The position numbers and the translations under genes were made by a program. Under the pieces are notes generated by a model. That model was given only the letters and a program-made list of their open reading frames with translations. It did not search any database and had not been told where the DNA came from. 64,000 nucleotides of DNA from Bathynomus jamesi (Eukaryota; Arthropoda; Malacostraca; Isopoda; Cirolanidae), in assembly GCA_023014485.1 (NCBI GenBank), contig JAJOZX010000939.1, forward strand, positions 450,001 to 514,000, in the 5' to 3' direction. Below, in pieces: positions 31,911 through 43,700 of the stretch (position 1 is the stretch's first letter; each line of letters begins with the position of its first letter).

Positions 31911-33184
31911 GTCAGTTTTGATGTAAAGTCGCTTTTCACGAATGTACCTGTATCAGAAACTATTGCCATTATTTTAGATAGGGTTTTCAGCTCTGATGAT
32001 AGTTTTCATGGTTTTTCATGGTCTTATTTTAAGGAACTTTTAGAATTGGTTTTTAAGCAATGTTATTTTACTTTCAATAATAAGGTTTACCAACAAATTG
32101 ATGGTGTTGGGATGGGATCACCCGTCGGACCTCTATCAGCTGATTTTTTTATGACTCATTTAGAAAGTGTAATTTTTAGACAATCTCCCACCCATTGTAA
32201 ACCAATTTTCTATCGACGCTTCGTTGATGACTCGATAGCTGTTTTTGATAATGCTGTACAAGCGCAACAATTTTTTAGCTTCTTAAATTCTCTGCACCCC
32301 AATATAACTTATACAATGGAAACTGAGAAAAATGGCTCCCTTCCCTTTTTAGATCTTTTAATTTCGAAAAAAGGTGATTCTATTACTACATCAGTTTACA
32401 GGAAACCCACTTTTACTGGTTTGGGCATGAATTTCTTTAGTTTTACTGATTTTAACTATAAGATGTCGTGTATTAAAACTCTCTTGTTCAGAGGATATAA
32501 TTTGACCTCTAGTTTTACCTTACTAAACGATGAATTTAATAATTTAAGATCATATTTTACCAATAATAGTTTTCCTGTTCAATATGTAGATAAACTAATA
32601 AGATCTTTCTTAAATAATGTTTATAGCCCTCAACTTTCCTGTATTTCAGTGCCTAAAGATATAAAATATTCCTGGTACCTGAAATGGGTCCCATGAATAA
32701 AGAATTTAAACTTAAATTTACAAAGTTGTTAAGAAAATTTTTTTATCATACTGATTTTCGCATTATATTTATTAACAAAATGTCTTTAGGTAGCTTTTTC
32801 TCAGCGAAGGATCGAACTCCTGATTCGTTGCGTAGCGGTGTTGTATATTTATTTACCTGCCCAAGGTGTCTCCTTGGTACTTACATTGGCAGCACCGTGC
32901 GCTCCCTCAGGACTAGATTTTATTCGCATATGGGAATAAGTTGCCGAACAGGTAAAATTTTAAATAAAAAAGAAGCCTCCAGTATTCGGGAACACAGTAT
33001 AAAATGTAAAACTGATGTCACTTTAGATAATTTTAAAATTCTCGGTTGTAATTCTTGTCCTAACTCACTTAGAATTTTGGAATCTCTTTATATTAAAACA
33101 TTGACCCCTTCTCTAAACGTGGATTCCTTAGCTGTCCCTCTAAATTGTTATAAACCCCCCTCCCCCCTCCCCAATTTTTTATAA
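31911..33184 (+). pseudogene. PLE-B reverse transcriptase plus GIY-YIG, 5'-truncated with one frameshift
   Basis: Reads SFDVKSLFTNVPVSETIAII at 31918, VGMGSPVGPLSADFFMTHLE, the catalytic FYRRFVDDSIAVF and GSLPFLDLLISKK. It continues to KYSWYLK at about 32680. There a one-base shift leads to MGPMNKEFKLKF, then GVVYLFTCPRCLLGTYIGST (GIY and YIG strands with Cys pair) and LRTRFYSHMGISCR with the catalytic Arg. It ends at 33184. The N-terminal part of the protein is absent because the palindrome centre cuts it. A different family from PLE-A. Confidence 0.9.
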
Positions 33185-33524
33185 TCCCCCTCCCCTAACT
33201 TATAACTCCAACCGCCCAACCCATAGCTTGTTTCCTGTTTTGTTTTGTTTTAAATTACTCGTGCCTCGGAACCAGCATTGAAAGGTTCGTAGTGTTAATT
33301 ATTCCATTGTATTAGTGTTAATTATTCCAGTGTACTAATTTCAAATTTACTATATGTAATTTAAAAATAGCTTTTAAATTTCTTGTAATTTTATATGTAA
33401 ATTTTATAACTTTGAATTAACCCTCTCTTTTAGTCTTTTTAAAATTTGCCTTTAATGAATAGGTTTTATAGAAATTATTCTGTCTTGTTCACATTTATTT
33501 ACTGATTCTAATTTCATATTGTTA

Positions 33525-33570
33525 TTATCTAGCCTGATGATGAGCGTATTGCTCGAAACGTTGCGCATTA
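33525..33570 (+). ncRNA. Hammerhead-like motif (PLE-B, right arm)
   Basis: CUGAUGA at 33534-33540, an extra U, helix II GAGC/GUAUU/GCUC (33542-33554), GAA, helix III ACGU and U, then GCGC. The core is fully conserved; stem I adjacent to the core is short. Confidence 0.6.
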
Positions 33571-33607
33571 AAGAAGACTTTTCATGGCATTTACATTCCT
33601 CCTTGTC

Positions 33608-33623
33608 ATTGGATTTCTCCTAA

Positions 33624-33687
<64 letters not shown>

Positions 33688-33690
33688 AGA
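33608..33690. repeat. (TA)n then (GA)n microsatellite
   Basis: A compound tract separating PLE-B from the LINE-E tail. Confidence 0.92.
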
Positions 33691-33694
33691 GAGA

Positions 33695-34430
33695 ATGCGA
33701 AATTTGAAACACAAAATAAGATAGCAGTAATAGAGCAAAGGGAATAACGGGGTAAATATTGAGAGCCTTTAAACGAAGGGATAGGAATGTAATGATTCCT
33801 ATACTGAAAACCCTGATCATACCCAAATTGGAATACTGCTCCGTCCTAACATCCCCATATAAAAAAAGAGGACATTAGACAGCTGGAAGGGATTCACAGA
33901 AGTTTCACTGCCAAGATCGAGGGGTGCAAAGAACTAAATTACTGGGAAAGATTGTGCGAACTAAACCTATATTCACTGGAAAGGAGAAGAGAGAGATACA
34001 CCATTATTTACACTTGGAAAATAATGAAGAAACTAGTCCCAAATCTTACTCTGAACCCTGTAACTTCCCAAACAACGGTGGAAAGTAGAAAAGGAAGATC
34101 GTGTCGTGTTCCCAAATTAAAGGCGAGAGAGGGAACATCCTTTACCCTAAAAGAAAATAGTTTTGTGGTAATAGGACCAAAACTGTTTAATCAGCTGCCC
34201 AAAGACCTAAGGAACACCAAAAGAGTTGCAGTGGACATCTTCAAAAGATGGTTAGACGCCTGGCTCAGAACAATCCCCGATGAACTGGGCGTACCTGGCT
34301 CTGTGAGATGGAGAGTACAAGAAAGCAACTCGCTCCTCACAAAGCCAGAACTAGAGTGGGGGACCACCAGCTTGACCATCTTGTGAAGAGAGACCAACAC
34401 ACGAAACAGCAACGATGTTAACGAGGTGTA
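33695..34430 (+). pseudogene. LINE-E 3' end, copy 1
   Basis: C-terminal part of a non-LTR reverse transcriptase. LIIPKLEYCSVLTSPY-like sequence leads to CELNLYSLERRRERYTIIYT, WKIMKKLVPNLTLNP, FVVIGPKLFNQLPKDLRN and VDIFKRWLDAWLRTIPDE. The catalytic palm is not present. A frameshift occurs near 33870 where a GAGGACATTAG stretch breaks the KKR segment. The end, AACAGCAACGATGTTAACGA followed by GGTG(TA)n, matches 46715-47575. 5'-truncated and dead. Confidence 0.82.
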
Positions 34431-34765
34431 TATATATAGTGTTGATGTAGCGGTAGTGGTAGCACTGCTGCTTTTGAAGAAGATAAAAATAGTGATTTGG
34501 CTGCACCAGTGCTAAGGGCACCTATGAAAGCCATTACAACTACAAATTTGGAAGTACAATGTATACGGATAAAGATTCAAAATAGAATTTGAATAAAATA
34601 AAATAACCATGATCTATTTTAAAAAACAAAATTTGTTTTTAGAGGCATACACATCATTCAAATAGGGCACTTGCACTTGAAAAGGGCACTTGCAAGAAAT
34701 TGAGGAAGGGAGGTTCAGACGTGGTCGATCCACGCCCTAGATCCGGCTATGATAGATATGAGCAC
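34431..34765. other. Unassigned spacer
   Basis: No recognisable gene or element. It ends in a (TA)n tract at about 34770-34798. Confidence 0.5.
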
Positions 34766-34799
<34 letters not shown>

Positions 34800-34801
<2 letters not shown>

Positions 34802-35565
34802 GAATGAACTCAGAATGGTTCCCTGAGTTTTTTATGATACACACAGACCGTGCATGGAACAAGGAACTCTTCTGGGATAATTAAATCCACTATAGTCCGA
34901 ATAAGTAATGGTAAATGACAAATACCATAGTTTTTCTTTTTCATGATGCTAGCCCGACGTGGGCAACGGGTCTCTCGCAAAGAGGTCCCATAAATGTAGC
35001 TTCCCTCACCAGCTATCTGCAAAGCAGACAGGATCCAGCTTTGGGACATGGATCTAGGGTTTAAAGCAAGCCTAGTCCCTTGTTCCATGCACGGTCTGTG
35101 TGTATCATAAAAAACTCAGGGAACCATTCTGAGTTCATTCCCATTATGAAACGGACATGTTATGTGCCTTGAAAAGTGGACGCTCAATTCTGCCAGTTGA
35201 GGTTTAAGTTTTGGTTTGGGCTAAAAATATAATAGTTACCCCTCTTTCTTTGATTTATTCAATCCGACGTGAATGCAACGAGTCTTTTACTTATATAGAG
35301 GTTCTAAATGTAGTGGGACTAGGCTTGCTTTAAACCCTAGATCCATGTCCCAAAGCTGGATCCTGTCTGCTTTGCAGATAGCTGGTGAGGGAAGCTATAT
35401 TTATGGGACCTCTTTGCGAGAGACCCGTTGCCCACGTCGGGCTAGCATCATGAAAAAGAAAAACTATGGTATTTGTCATTTACCATTACTTATTCGGACT
35501 ATAGTGGATTTAATTATCCCAGAAGAGTTCCTTGTTCCATGCACGGTCTGTGTGAATCATATATA
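34800..35565. repeat. Repeat family F, nested palindrome
   Basis: Two levels of inversion are present. The sequence 34800-34870 (CTCAGAATGGTTCCCTGAG and on) is inverted at 35085-35145, and the block 34850-35090 is inverted at about 35318-35560. A third copy is at 47870-48150. Marker strings are GACCGTGCATGGAACAAGGA and CCCGACGTGGGCAACGGGTC. A 92-109 codon frame (ALNPRSMSQSWILSALQIAG) is open in these copies but matches no family I know. It may be a terminal repeat of another Penelope-like element; that is a guess from position and style. Confidence 0.75.
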
Positions 35566-35871
35566 TATATATATATGTTTTTTTTTGTGTGTGTGTACTT
35601 AACATATGACTACGATGTGGTGAGGCTGTAGATTTGGGACTATTTAAAATTATATAATTTATAATTACATCTAGTTTTAAAAGTATCTTACTTTTACATT
35701 ATTTAATTTTTAGTTTGACATCGGCAAATTTCTTTGAGAGGGAGGATCAAGCTAGAATTTTCAGAGTCTAAATTACTTAAGGTGTAAGAGTCATTGTCAT
35801 GAATCTCATATTTAACATATATTCAAATGAACTGGTTTGTTAAGTGAGTTTTGTGTCAAAGATATATATAT

Positions 35872-35919
<48 letters not shown>

Positions 35920-35924
35920 GGATC
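35566..35924. other. AT-rich spacer with (GT)n and (TA)n
   Basis: A short GT run at about 35586-35597 and TA tracts at about 35863-35918. No coding signal. Confidence 0.6.
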
Positions 35925-36630
35925 TTTTCGGTTTGGCGGAGTACCACAGATTTTAACAAAACTTAGCAAATCAATCATTTACAAATTTTATCTTAGGGAA
36001 ATGTCTAATTCCTAATGTATCTTAACTGAACCTAACCTAACTTACATTTCTTTAGGATGAATTTCACACCTAAACACATGAAATGAATGAATAAGGCAAC
36101 CCCACAAGGAAAAAGAAGAAATGATTCCAAGTCCTTTCGTATTCAGCAGTACACCTCGCCAGAGAATGGGGAAGGCGTGATGACGAAAATATATACATAC
36201 ATATGTACAACGGAACAGAGAAATAAAAAGAGATTAGCACATGGTTAACAAGCGTTGATTAAAGGCAAAAGACATTTTAACAAGATATTGTTAATTTTAT
36301 GCATTCCATATTCTATTGCTACTACTAATTGGAAAACAAACCTTGGTTTAACTTTACTTGTTCTAATGCTTGCAGCAACAGAGAGGAGTTTTTCAGAAAG
36401 TACCGTCGCCATCCATCTCCTGGCTCATATTTGTGCCCGGAATCGTGCAAAATCTGTTCTTCGAGTCGCCAAAAAAAAAAAAAATTTAGTCATACGCCAT
36501 GCGTGGTGGTGGTTCCAGGATTTGTCAAAAATAAAGGAGATAGTCCCGAACTTACATACCTGTAACAAATATTCTCCATTCGAGCCTACTTTTTATACAG
36601 GAAGTGGTCAGGGGCGAATATCCGCAAAAT
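35925..36630 (+). repeat. Left arm of a 700-bp inverted repeat around LINE-D copy 2
   Basis: The arm starts GGATCTTTTCGGTTTGGCGG and is inverted at 38310-39014 with scattered substitutions and small indels. Inside are AACCTAACCTAAC, an ACGAAAGGACTTGGAATC-like string (in complement) and an open frame MLAATERSFSES-like. The inner end of the arm includes the 3' end of LINE-D (GGATATTCGCCCCTGACCAC in complement). The outer end abuts (TA)n. Confidence 0.88.
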
Positions 36631-36639
36631 TGTGAAAAT

Positions 36640-38300
36640 CTTCTCGCTCTTTCAGGCGTCTAGTTAAGAACCTCTCCAACAACTTTACATGTTCTTCCTC
36701 TCCCCCCCTCCCTTTTCCCTTCTGGCTCAGTTACCATCTCTTCTCTTCACAAAGCTGAAATCTTCGCTCGAACTTTCGCCTCCAACTCAACCTGAATGAA
36801 ACCAGCGCTGCTCCTCTGTCTCCTCCTTCCACCGACATAATCATGTCTGAAACTAGAATCTCTTCCAATGATGTTCTTCCTGACCTGTCTGGGGTCACCT
36901 CCAGGAAGGCGTACGGTCATGATGGTGTACCTCCTGTTGTTCTCAAGAACTGTCCTTCTGTGATGACACCCAGGCCTAGGCAAACTCTTCCGTCTTTGTC
37001 TTTCATCTGACACTTTTCTTCCTGCTGGAAGTTCGCTTTCATTCAGCATGTCCCAAAGAAGGGTGACCGCTCTCAACCTCCAACTATCATCCAACTGCCT
37101 TGATTTGTAGCCTTTGTAAAGTTTTTGAATCCATCCTTAATAGGAAAATTCTTAATCATCTCTTCTCACAATATTCTCTCAGATCGTCAGTATAGACGAC
37201 GCAATGGATGCTCTACTGGCGATCTTCTTGCATATCTCTCTAACTCTTGGTCATCCTCTTTTGAGATTTCGGTGAAACCTTTATTATTGCGATAGACATA
37301 TCAAAAACTTTTGATAAAGTCTGACACAAATCTTTAATTTCGAAACTGCTCTCCTTTGGTTTCTATCCTTCTATCTGTGCCTTCCTCTCTAATTTCCTTT
37401 CTGGCCGATCTAGAGCTGCGATTGTAGATGGCCACTGTTCTTCTCCTAAAGCTAATAACAGTGATGTTCCTCAGACTCTGTCCTTTCACCCACTCTTTAA
37501 CTTTTATTGATCAATGATCTATTAAATCGCGCTCCCTGCCCTATCCACTCTTCACTTCTCCGACCGTTTCACAAAGCGTCCCTCCCAACAGTCACCTGAC
37601 CTCTGATCCTTCTGCTATCTCAGACTGTGGTAGAGAAAACCATGTAACATTCAATGCCACAAAAACTTAGTTCCCCATTTCTAACATTATTAACGTTTCC
37701 TTTTCTTTGATCTTTCCTGGAAAGATCGCATATACTCTCATTCTAAATCAGTTTCTAAGAGGTTAGGTGCGTTGTACAGGTTCCGCAGTTTCTTCAACCC
37801 GCAGTTTCTTCAACCTCAGCTGCTGTCTCTGTACAAGGTTTTTGTCCACCCTTGAATGGAGTACGCTTCTCATGTGTGGGGTGGTTCAACCCACACAGCG
37901 GTACTTGACCGATTGGAAACATAGGCTTTTCGTCTCATCAATTCCGATCCTCATACTGACTGTCTTCATTCCCTCTCCCTTCACTGCAATGTTGTCTCAC
38001 TCTCTTTACTTTCGCTATTATATCAGACATTGCTCTTCTGAACACTCCAACTGCATGCCTCCTTCTTTAAGAAGCGCACGCAATACCAGACTTTCTACAC
38101 ATTCTCATTCTTTTTCTGTCCAACTCTATAACTTAGGATTAATTGGCATTTTGAATCTTTCATCTACTCAACCGATCAACTCTGGAACAGTCTTCCTCAG
38201 TCCAACTCTCCACCTGTCTATGACCTCCAATCTTTCAAACGCAGTGTATATAGTCATCTCCAAAACCCTGGACCTTGATTTTGGCTATCTTCTTCCTCAA
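36640..38300 (+). pseudogene. LINE-D copy 2: reverse transcriptase fragment
   Basis: Same family as 17.95-19.82 kb. Traces in shifting frames: an RKAYGHDGVPPVVLKNC-like finger segment (about 36905), FIQHVPKKGDRSQPPTI-like (37040), a KVFESILNRKILNHL segment (37120), a PQTLSFHPLFNFY remnant of the palm, and WSTLLMCGVVQPTQ shifted from MEYASHVWGGSTH (37855). A TRLSTHSHSFSVQL tail follows, ending near SKTLDLDFGYLL. The YADD region is deleted between CPIHS and LHFS. It is enclosed by the 35925/39014 inverted arms. Confidence 0.8.
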
Positions 38301-38309
38301 TGGCAGGAG

Positions 38310-39014
38310 AGTTTTTGCGGATATTCGCTCCTGACCACTCCTTCCTGTATAAAAAAGTAGGATGGAATGGAGGATGCTTGTTACAGGTATGTAAGTTCGG
38401 GACTATCTCCTTTATTTTTGAAAATCCTAGCGTATGAATGAATTTCTTTTGGGGGGGGGGGGGGCTCGAAGAACAGATTTTGCACGATTCCGGGCACAAA
38501 TATGAGCCAGGAGATGAATGGCGGCGGTACTCTCTGAAAAACTCCTCTCTGTTGCTGCAAGCATTAGAACAAGTAAAGTTAAACCAAGGTTTGTTTTCCA
38601 ATTAGTTGTAACAATAGAATATGGAATGTATAAAATTAACAATATCTTGTTAAAATGTCTTTTGCCTTTAATCAACGCTTGTTAACCATGTGCTAATCTC
38701 TTTTTATTTCTCTGTTCCGTTGTACATATGTATATATTTTCGGCATCTCGTCTTCTCCATTCCCTAACGAGCTGTACTGCTGACTGAATACACGAAAGGA
38801 CTTGGAATCATTTCTTCTTTTTCCTTGTGGGCTTGCCTCATTCATTCATTTCATTGGTTTAAGTGTGAAATTCATGCTAAAGAAATGTAAGTTAGGTTAG
38901 GTTCAGTTAAGATACGTTAGGAATTAGACATTTCCTAAGATAAAATTTATAAATGATTGATTTACTAAGTTTCGTTAAAATATGCGGTAGTCCGCCAAAC
39001 CGAAAAGATCCATA
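38310..39014 (-). repeat. Right arm of the 700-bp inverted repeat
   Basis: The inverted partner of 35925-36630, ending in CCGCCAAACCGAAAAGATCC next to the mariner at 39019. It carries a G-run (38452-38463) where the left arm has an A-run complement. The arms are similar but clearly not identical, so they are not a simple assembly duplicate. Confidence 0.88.
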
Positions 39015-39018
39015 TATC

Positions 39019-40429
39019 AGGTTGTAACATAAATTCTGCTCGATTAGAAAACGGACGATAGATAATACAATAACCTCAAGATAATGTTTAGAAATGTTGC
39101 AAAATACACGCGGCGACAGGTTCGCACAGGTTTTATCACAATACAGAATGATACAGAATGACTTAGGCTAGTGTAGGCTTAGGATAGTGTAGGAATAGGC
39201 TAATGAATATTTTCTCTGGTGTTTTTCATACAGTTACAACGCCACCCCTACGATATTACAGTAATTCAAAAAACATGGAGCCCACGAAAGAGCATATTCG
39301 ACATGTGATGCTGTATGAGTTCCATAAAGGATCTAACGCTAGTGAATCCGCAAAAAACATTCAAAGAGTTTATGGAAATGATGTTGTGAGCGAATGGATG
39401 TGTAGGAGATGGCTTGAGAAGTTCAGAAATGGGGACTTCAGTCTGAAAGATTATCAATGAACAGGACTACCAAATGAGTTAGATGAAGAGTTGCTGAAAG
39501 CAACAGTGGAGGAAAACCCAACGGTAACTGTAAAAGAACTTGGCCTGCAACTCGGTGTTAGCCATATGGCCATTCATCGTCATTTGAAGCTGTTAGAAAA
39601 AGTAGTGAAGGTTGGAAGATGGGTTCCGCATGATTTGTCACAAGCGAATCTTCACTATCGATTCGATATTTGCACATCACTGCATTCTCGGCAACTGTAG
39701 GCACCGTTTTTGAATCGGATCGTCACTGGGAATGAAAAATGGGTCCTCTATAACAATATTAAGCGTCTACATCAGTGGCTTAGCCGTGAAACAAAACCTG
39801 AACCTCAGCCAAGGAATGGACCCCATCCAAAGAAAATTTTGCTATCCGTTCGGTGGGATATACAAGGAATTATTCATTTTGAGCTTCTGTCAGATAACCA
39901 AACAATCACAGCTGAAGTCTATTGCCAACAACTCCACCGAGTGAAGATGGCATTACAAGAAAAACGTCCTGCATTAATTAATCGCAGAGGTGTTCTATTC
40001 CACTAGGATAACGCGCGCCCTCACACTGCTCGAATCACCACTGCCCAATTGGTGGCATTTGGTTGGGAAAAAATGCCTCATCCACCTTATTCTCCGGACA
40101 TCGAACCTTCAGACTACCATTTATTTAGAAATCTGTAACACCACCTAGATGGACAAAAGTTGCAATCCAGGGAAGCTATCGAAAACGAAGTAATCGCTTT
40201 TTTTTAACTCGAAACCAAGGGATTTCTTCGGACGTGGCATAAAAAACTTTTCTACAGGTGGGAGGAGGTTATAGAAAAAGAAGGGAATTATATTGATGAT
40301 TAATTTGTCATTATGTCATTTAATTTTTGTTATGAATAAACTAAAAATTCGGGCAAATTTGTCCTTATAAGTCCTTTAATTTTTGTTTTGAATGAACCAA
40401 AAAATCGAGCAGAATATATGTTACAACCT
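39019..40429 (+). mobile_element. mariner transposon (DD34D), inactive
   Basis: The terminal inverted repeats AGGTTGTAACATAAATTCTG and AGGTTGTAACATATATTCTG (complement of the right end) are flanked by TA-rich sequence. The length (about 1.4 kb) is typical of mariner. Confidence 0.92.
39274..40302 (+). pseudogene. mariner transposase, mellifera-like, with multiple stops
   Basis: Starts MEPTKEHIRHVMLYEFHKGS, with the two helix-turn-helix units of mariner (VSEWMCRRWLEKFRNGDFSL; GVSHMAIHRHLKLL). The first catalytic Asp is changed to Asn in VTGNEKWVLY (usual TGDEKW). The second sits in DNARPHTARITTAQL just after a stop (FH*DNARPH). The third is in YSPDIEPSDYHLF. There are stops after KDYQ, RQL, FH, RNL and AFF. 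The residual order and the IEKEGNYIDD ending identify the family. Not functional. Confidence 0.92.
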
Positions 40430-40792
40430 TATATATAATATCTAATAACTATATAAATCAATAAGACATTCATAAGGTCCTGTAAAATAAATATCACTAT
40501 TTGCTTTCTACGTCAATTTCTCATTACCTGCTGACGGTGCAGATATGCATCGGTTCGTATTTCAAACAATAAACAATTTTTTTATATTATTTGTTTATTA
40601 TTACTAGGGGCACTCAATATATTTTGTCCCACCCTTTTTTCTTAGCTAAATAATAGGCCATAGGGCTGAAATGTCTTTTGCGCCCTAAGTTTGAACTTTC
40701 TGCGCTTCACATAACCAGATTTTTCCAGTTTGAACCTCCCCTCCTTGTATAAAACCGCTTTTAAACGCCCTTGTATAAAACCGATGGCTAAC

Positions 40793-43700
40793 GTAGTTTC
40801 GAAAATGGCATCTGACAGTGATGTACATCGTAAACAGAGCGCTGTTATCGAGTTCTTAACCGCAGAGAAGGAAACAGTTGGAAATATTCACAAACGTCTA
40901 CAAAACGTTTACGGAGATGTTGTTGTTGATCGAAGCACAGTTGGATGCTGGTCTAAACGTGTGAGATCATCGGAGAGAGGGAGAGCCAGCCTCGATGATG
41001 AGCTACGCAGCAGTCGCCCGGCATCGGCTGTGACATCTCACACTGTGCAACGTGCTAACAGCATCATTCGATCAAATCGGCGTGTCACATACAAGGAGCT
41101 ATCACTGGAGCTAGGAATTAGTGAAGGAAGTGTGAATATGATAATTCAGCAACTGGAATATTCAAAAGTGTGTTCACTGGTTTGTTCCTCGCAAACTGAC
41201 TGAAGATCACAAAGCCCAAAGAAAATAAATTGCTTCTGAATCGTTGGTTCAATACGAGACAGAAGGGGATGACTTCCTTTCACGAATTGTGACTGGGGAG
41301 AAGACTTGGGTACACCACTTTGAACCTGAAACAAAATGCCAATCCATTGAGTGGCATCATGCAGACTCCCCATGCAAGAAAAAGTTCAAAATGGCTCCCT
41401 CTGCAGGAAATGTTATGGCCACCATCTTCTGGGACATGAAAGGGGTGATTTTGCCTTGATTCCACTATTCCAGTGCCTTGAAGCCCGCTGAAAATATTGA
41501 TGACGATGCATCCGATAGCTCATTGGATACAGAAAGCAGGCAGCACGCCAGCCAACATTCTTTAACCAATCCAAATCATCAGATAGGAATGGGTAGCTCA
41601 CCACCTAGTTCGCCTGGATCCTCTGATTCATCATTACCTTCCACAGCCAGATCAAGAACTCTCTCCCCCTCACCACCACCACGACATGAAAATATAGATT
41701 TACAGCAAATAGAAACAGAGGAGGAACTAGCAAATCTAATTGAAATTGTTAAAACCATGAGTATGGAAAGCCGGCCCCAACTGATCAAACTCAATAAAAA
41801 TAGACAGTTTAAGCAATTATTATGCAGAGTAAATGTAGCAATTAATAGACTAGTCTAAGTCAACACAGACCTTACTGAACTTAATCAAGTAAATTACTCT
41901 GCTGGCCTATACATGCAACAGAAACTTGTCCCAAACTTAGACCAAAGCCCCCCAGTCAAAACCGTAAGTGTAAACCAAAACCTCCTCCCTGGAAAGTTAA
42001 ATTAACTGAACAACTTACCCAAGCCAGACGAGAACTGAACCAATTAAAACAATATTTCCAAACACCCCCACAACAAGGAAAACTCAAAAAACAAATAGGG
42101 AAAATAAAGAGAAAGTATAACTTGAGAGATAATCAATTACATGACAAGGCACTGGAATTGGAAGGAAAAATCCTAGCCATAGCCAATAGAACCAGGAATA
42201 AACAAAAGCAGATTGACATGAAAAACCATAACAAACAATTTTCATCAAACCCTAGAGCTTTTACCAAAATTTCATTAGAGAAAGAATAACAGTCCATGAA
42301 CCACCAGATCAAACTTAGTTGGAGGCATATTGGAAGCCCCTCTTTGAAACCCCTGAACATTATAACCAGGATGCTGACTGGATAGAGACCATCAGGGTAG
42401 CAAATGAGGGTAAACCAGAAATGGAGGAGTTATTTATAATGGAAGACAAGATAAGAAGGAAACCGGCAAAATCCTCCAACTTTAAAAAACCTGGCCTAGA
42501 TAAGCTCCCAAATTTCTGGCTGAAACAGGCCACGGCATTACACCACCATTACACTGCCGTTTTTCACACAATTTTTAAGGGAGAAGAAGAAACACCAGAA
42601 TGGCTTACAAGTGGAGATAATATGACAGAAGAAGTAGAAACTGAAAGAGTACCAGCCACCTTAATAGCTAGAAAAGTCGCAAAATATTTGTACTGGAGCA
42701 ACAGGCCAAACATGCAGAAGAATGGGAACAACATCAAAGAGCTGGAAAATACTATTAAGAACTACAGAAGGACTACATCAATAAGAAGGATCACTGGAAT
42801 GATTAAGGGGAGGAGTTCTGCAATATGACTGAGAGCGTCTAATAATGGGTGCCCAAGATCTTGCACTCCTAACAAATACATTTAAAAAAAATGGCTGGAC
42901 TAAGTAATAACGACAGGTGTAGATTCTGTCACGTAGAGGTGGAAAGTGTTGGCCATCTAATATCAGGCTGTAGGGTACTCATGGCAGATGGGTACTATAC
43001 AGCGAGACACAATAAAATTTGCAAATATATCCACTAGAAGATCATGATAGCATTAGAATTAGAATGCATTAAAAATGTATGGAACCACACACCTGCACCA
43101 GCCACTGGAAATAACCATTACACTATATACTATGATACAGTAATTCCAACTGCCACTTTTATAGACAACTCTGCAGTAAAACCGGACATAGTAGTGTGGG
43201 ACAAGAGGGAAAGGAGTGCCCTACTTATTGAGGTCAGTATCCCAAACGACTACGGCCTTAATAGGGCGGAAAGGGAGAAAATTACCAAATACCAGGCGCT
43301 TATCTACGACATAAAGAGAAATTGGAAATTGAAAGAAGCTGCCATTCTCCTCATCATAGTTGGGGCAACAGGTATGATGAAGAACAACTATCAATTTACC
43401 TGAATTCAATCCCAGGACAGCCCAGGCCATAGAAATGCAAACAGGGGCATTGGAAGGAAGGGTCACCCTCCTTAAACGAACGCTAGGCCAAGTTCAGATA
43501 TAGTTGAAGTGTTTGGCTTCGGGTGGAAGCCCCTTCCAGCTATAAAAAGTACCATAAAGAGTATAAACCAAAAGTAAACATTACGAAGAAAGGACAAACA
43601 ATCAACTCAGAGGCATATATTGCTATCCTAGACTCCAGAGAGGTATAAAGCGAGTTCGACCAGAGAGAAAACTGGAAGACGTCCTTCTTTTGCATTATAA

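Larger units (their letters stand above)
30893..33607. mobile_element. Penelope-like element PLE-B, palindromic
   Basis: The arms 30893-31905 and about 32640-33607 are inverted copies with few differences (for example one substitution near 31450 and a one-base deletion near 31630). They cover the end of the reverse transcriptase, the GIY-YIG domain, the 3' UTR and a terminal repeat with a hammerhead-like motif. The single-copy centre (31906-32640) is reverse transcriptase on the plus strand. It is bounded by (TA)n at both ends (30825-30890, 33608-33668). Divergence between the arms argues against an assembly fold-back. Confidence 0.9.

Noticed and set aside
30893..33607. The Penelope palindromes as pure assembly fold-back artefacts
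   Set aside because: The arms differ by substitutions and indels, which a duplicated read would not show. A chimeric read cannot be fully excluded without raw data.
38760..38805. Hammerhead in the 36/39-kb inverted arms (CTGCTGAATACGAAAGGACT)
   Set aside because: The string resembles Penelope terminal repeats, but the CUGANGA core and a pairing helix II are absent.
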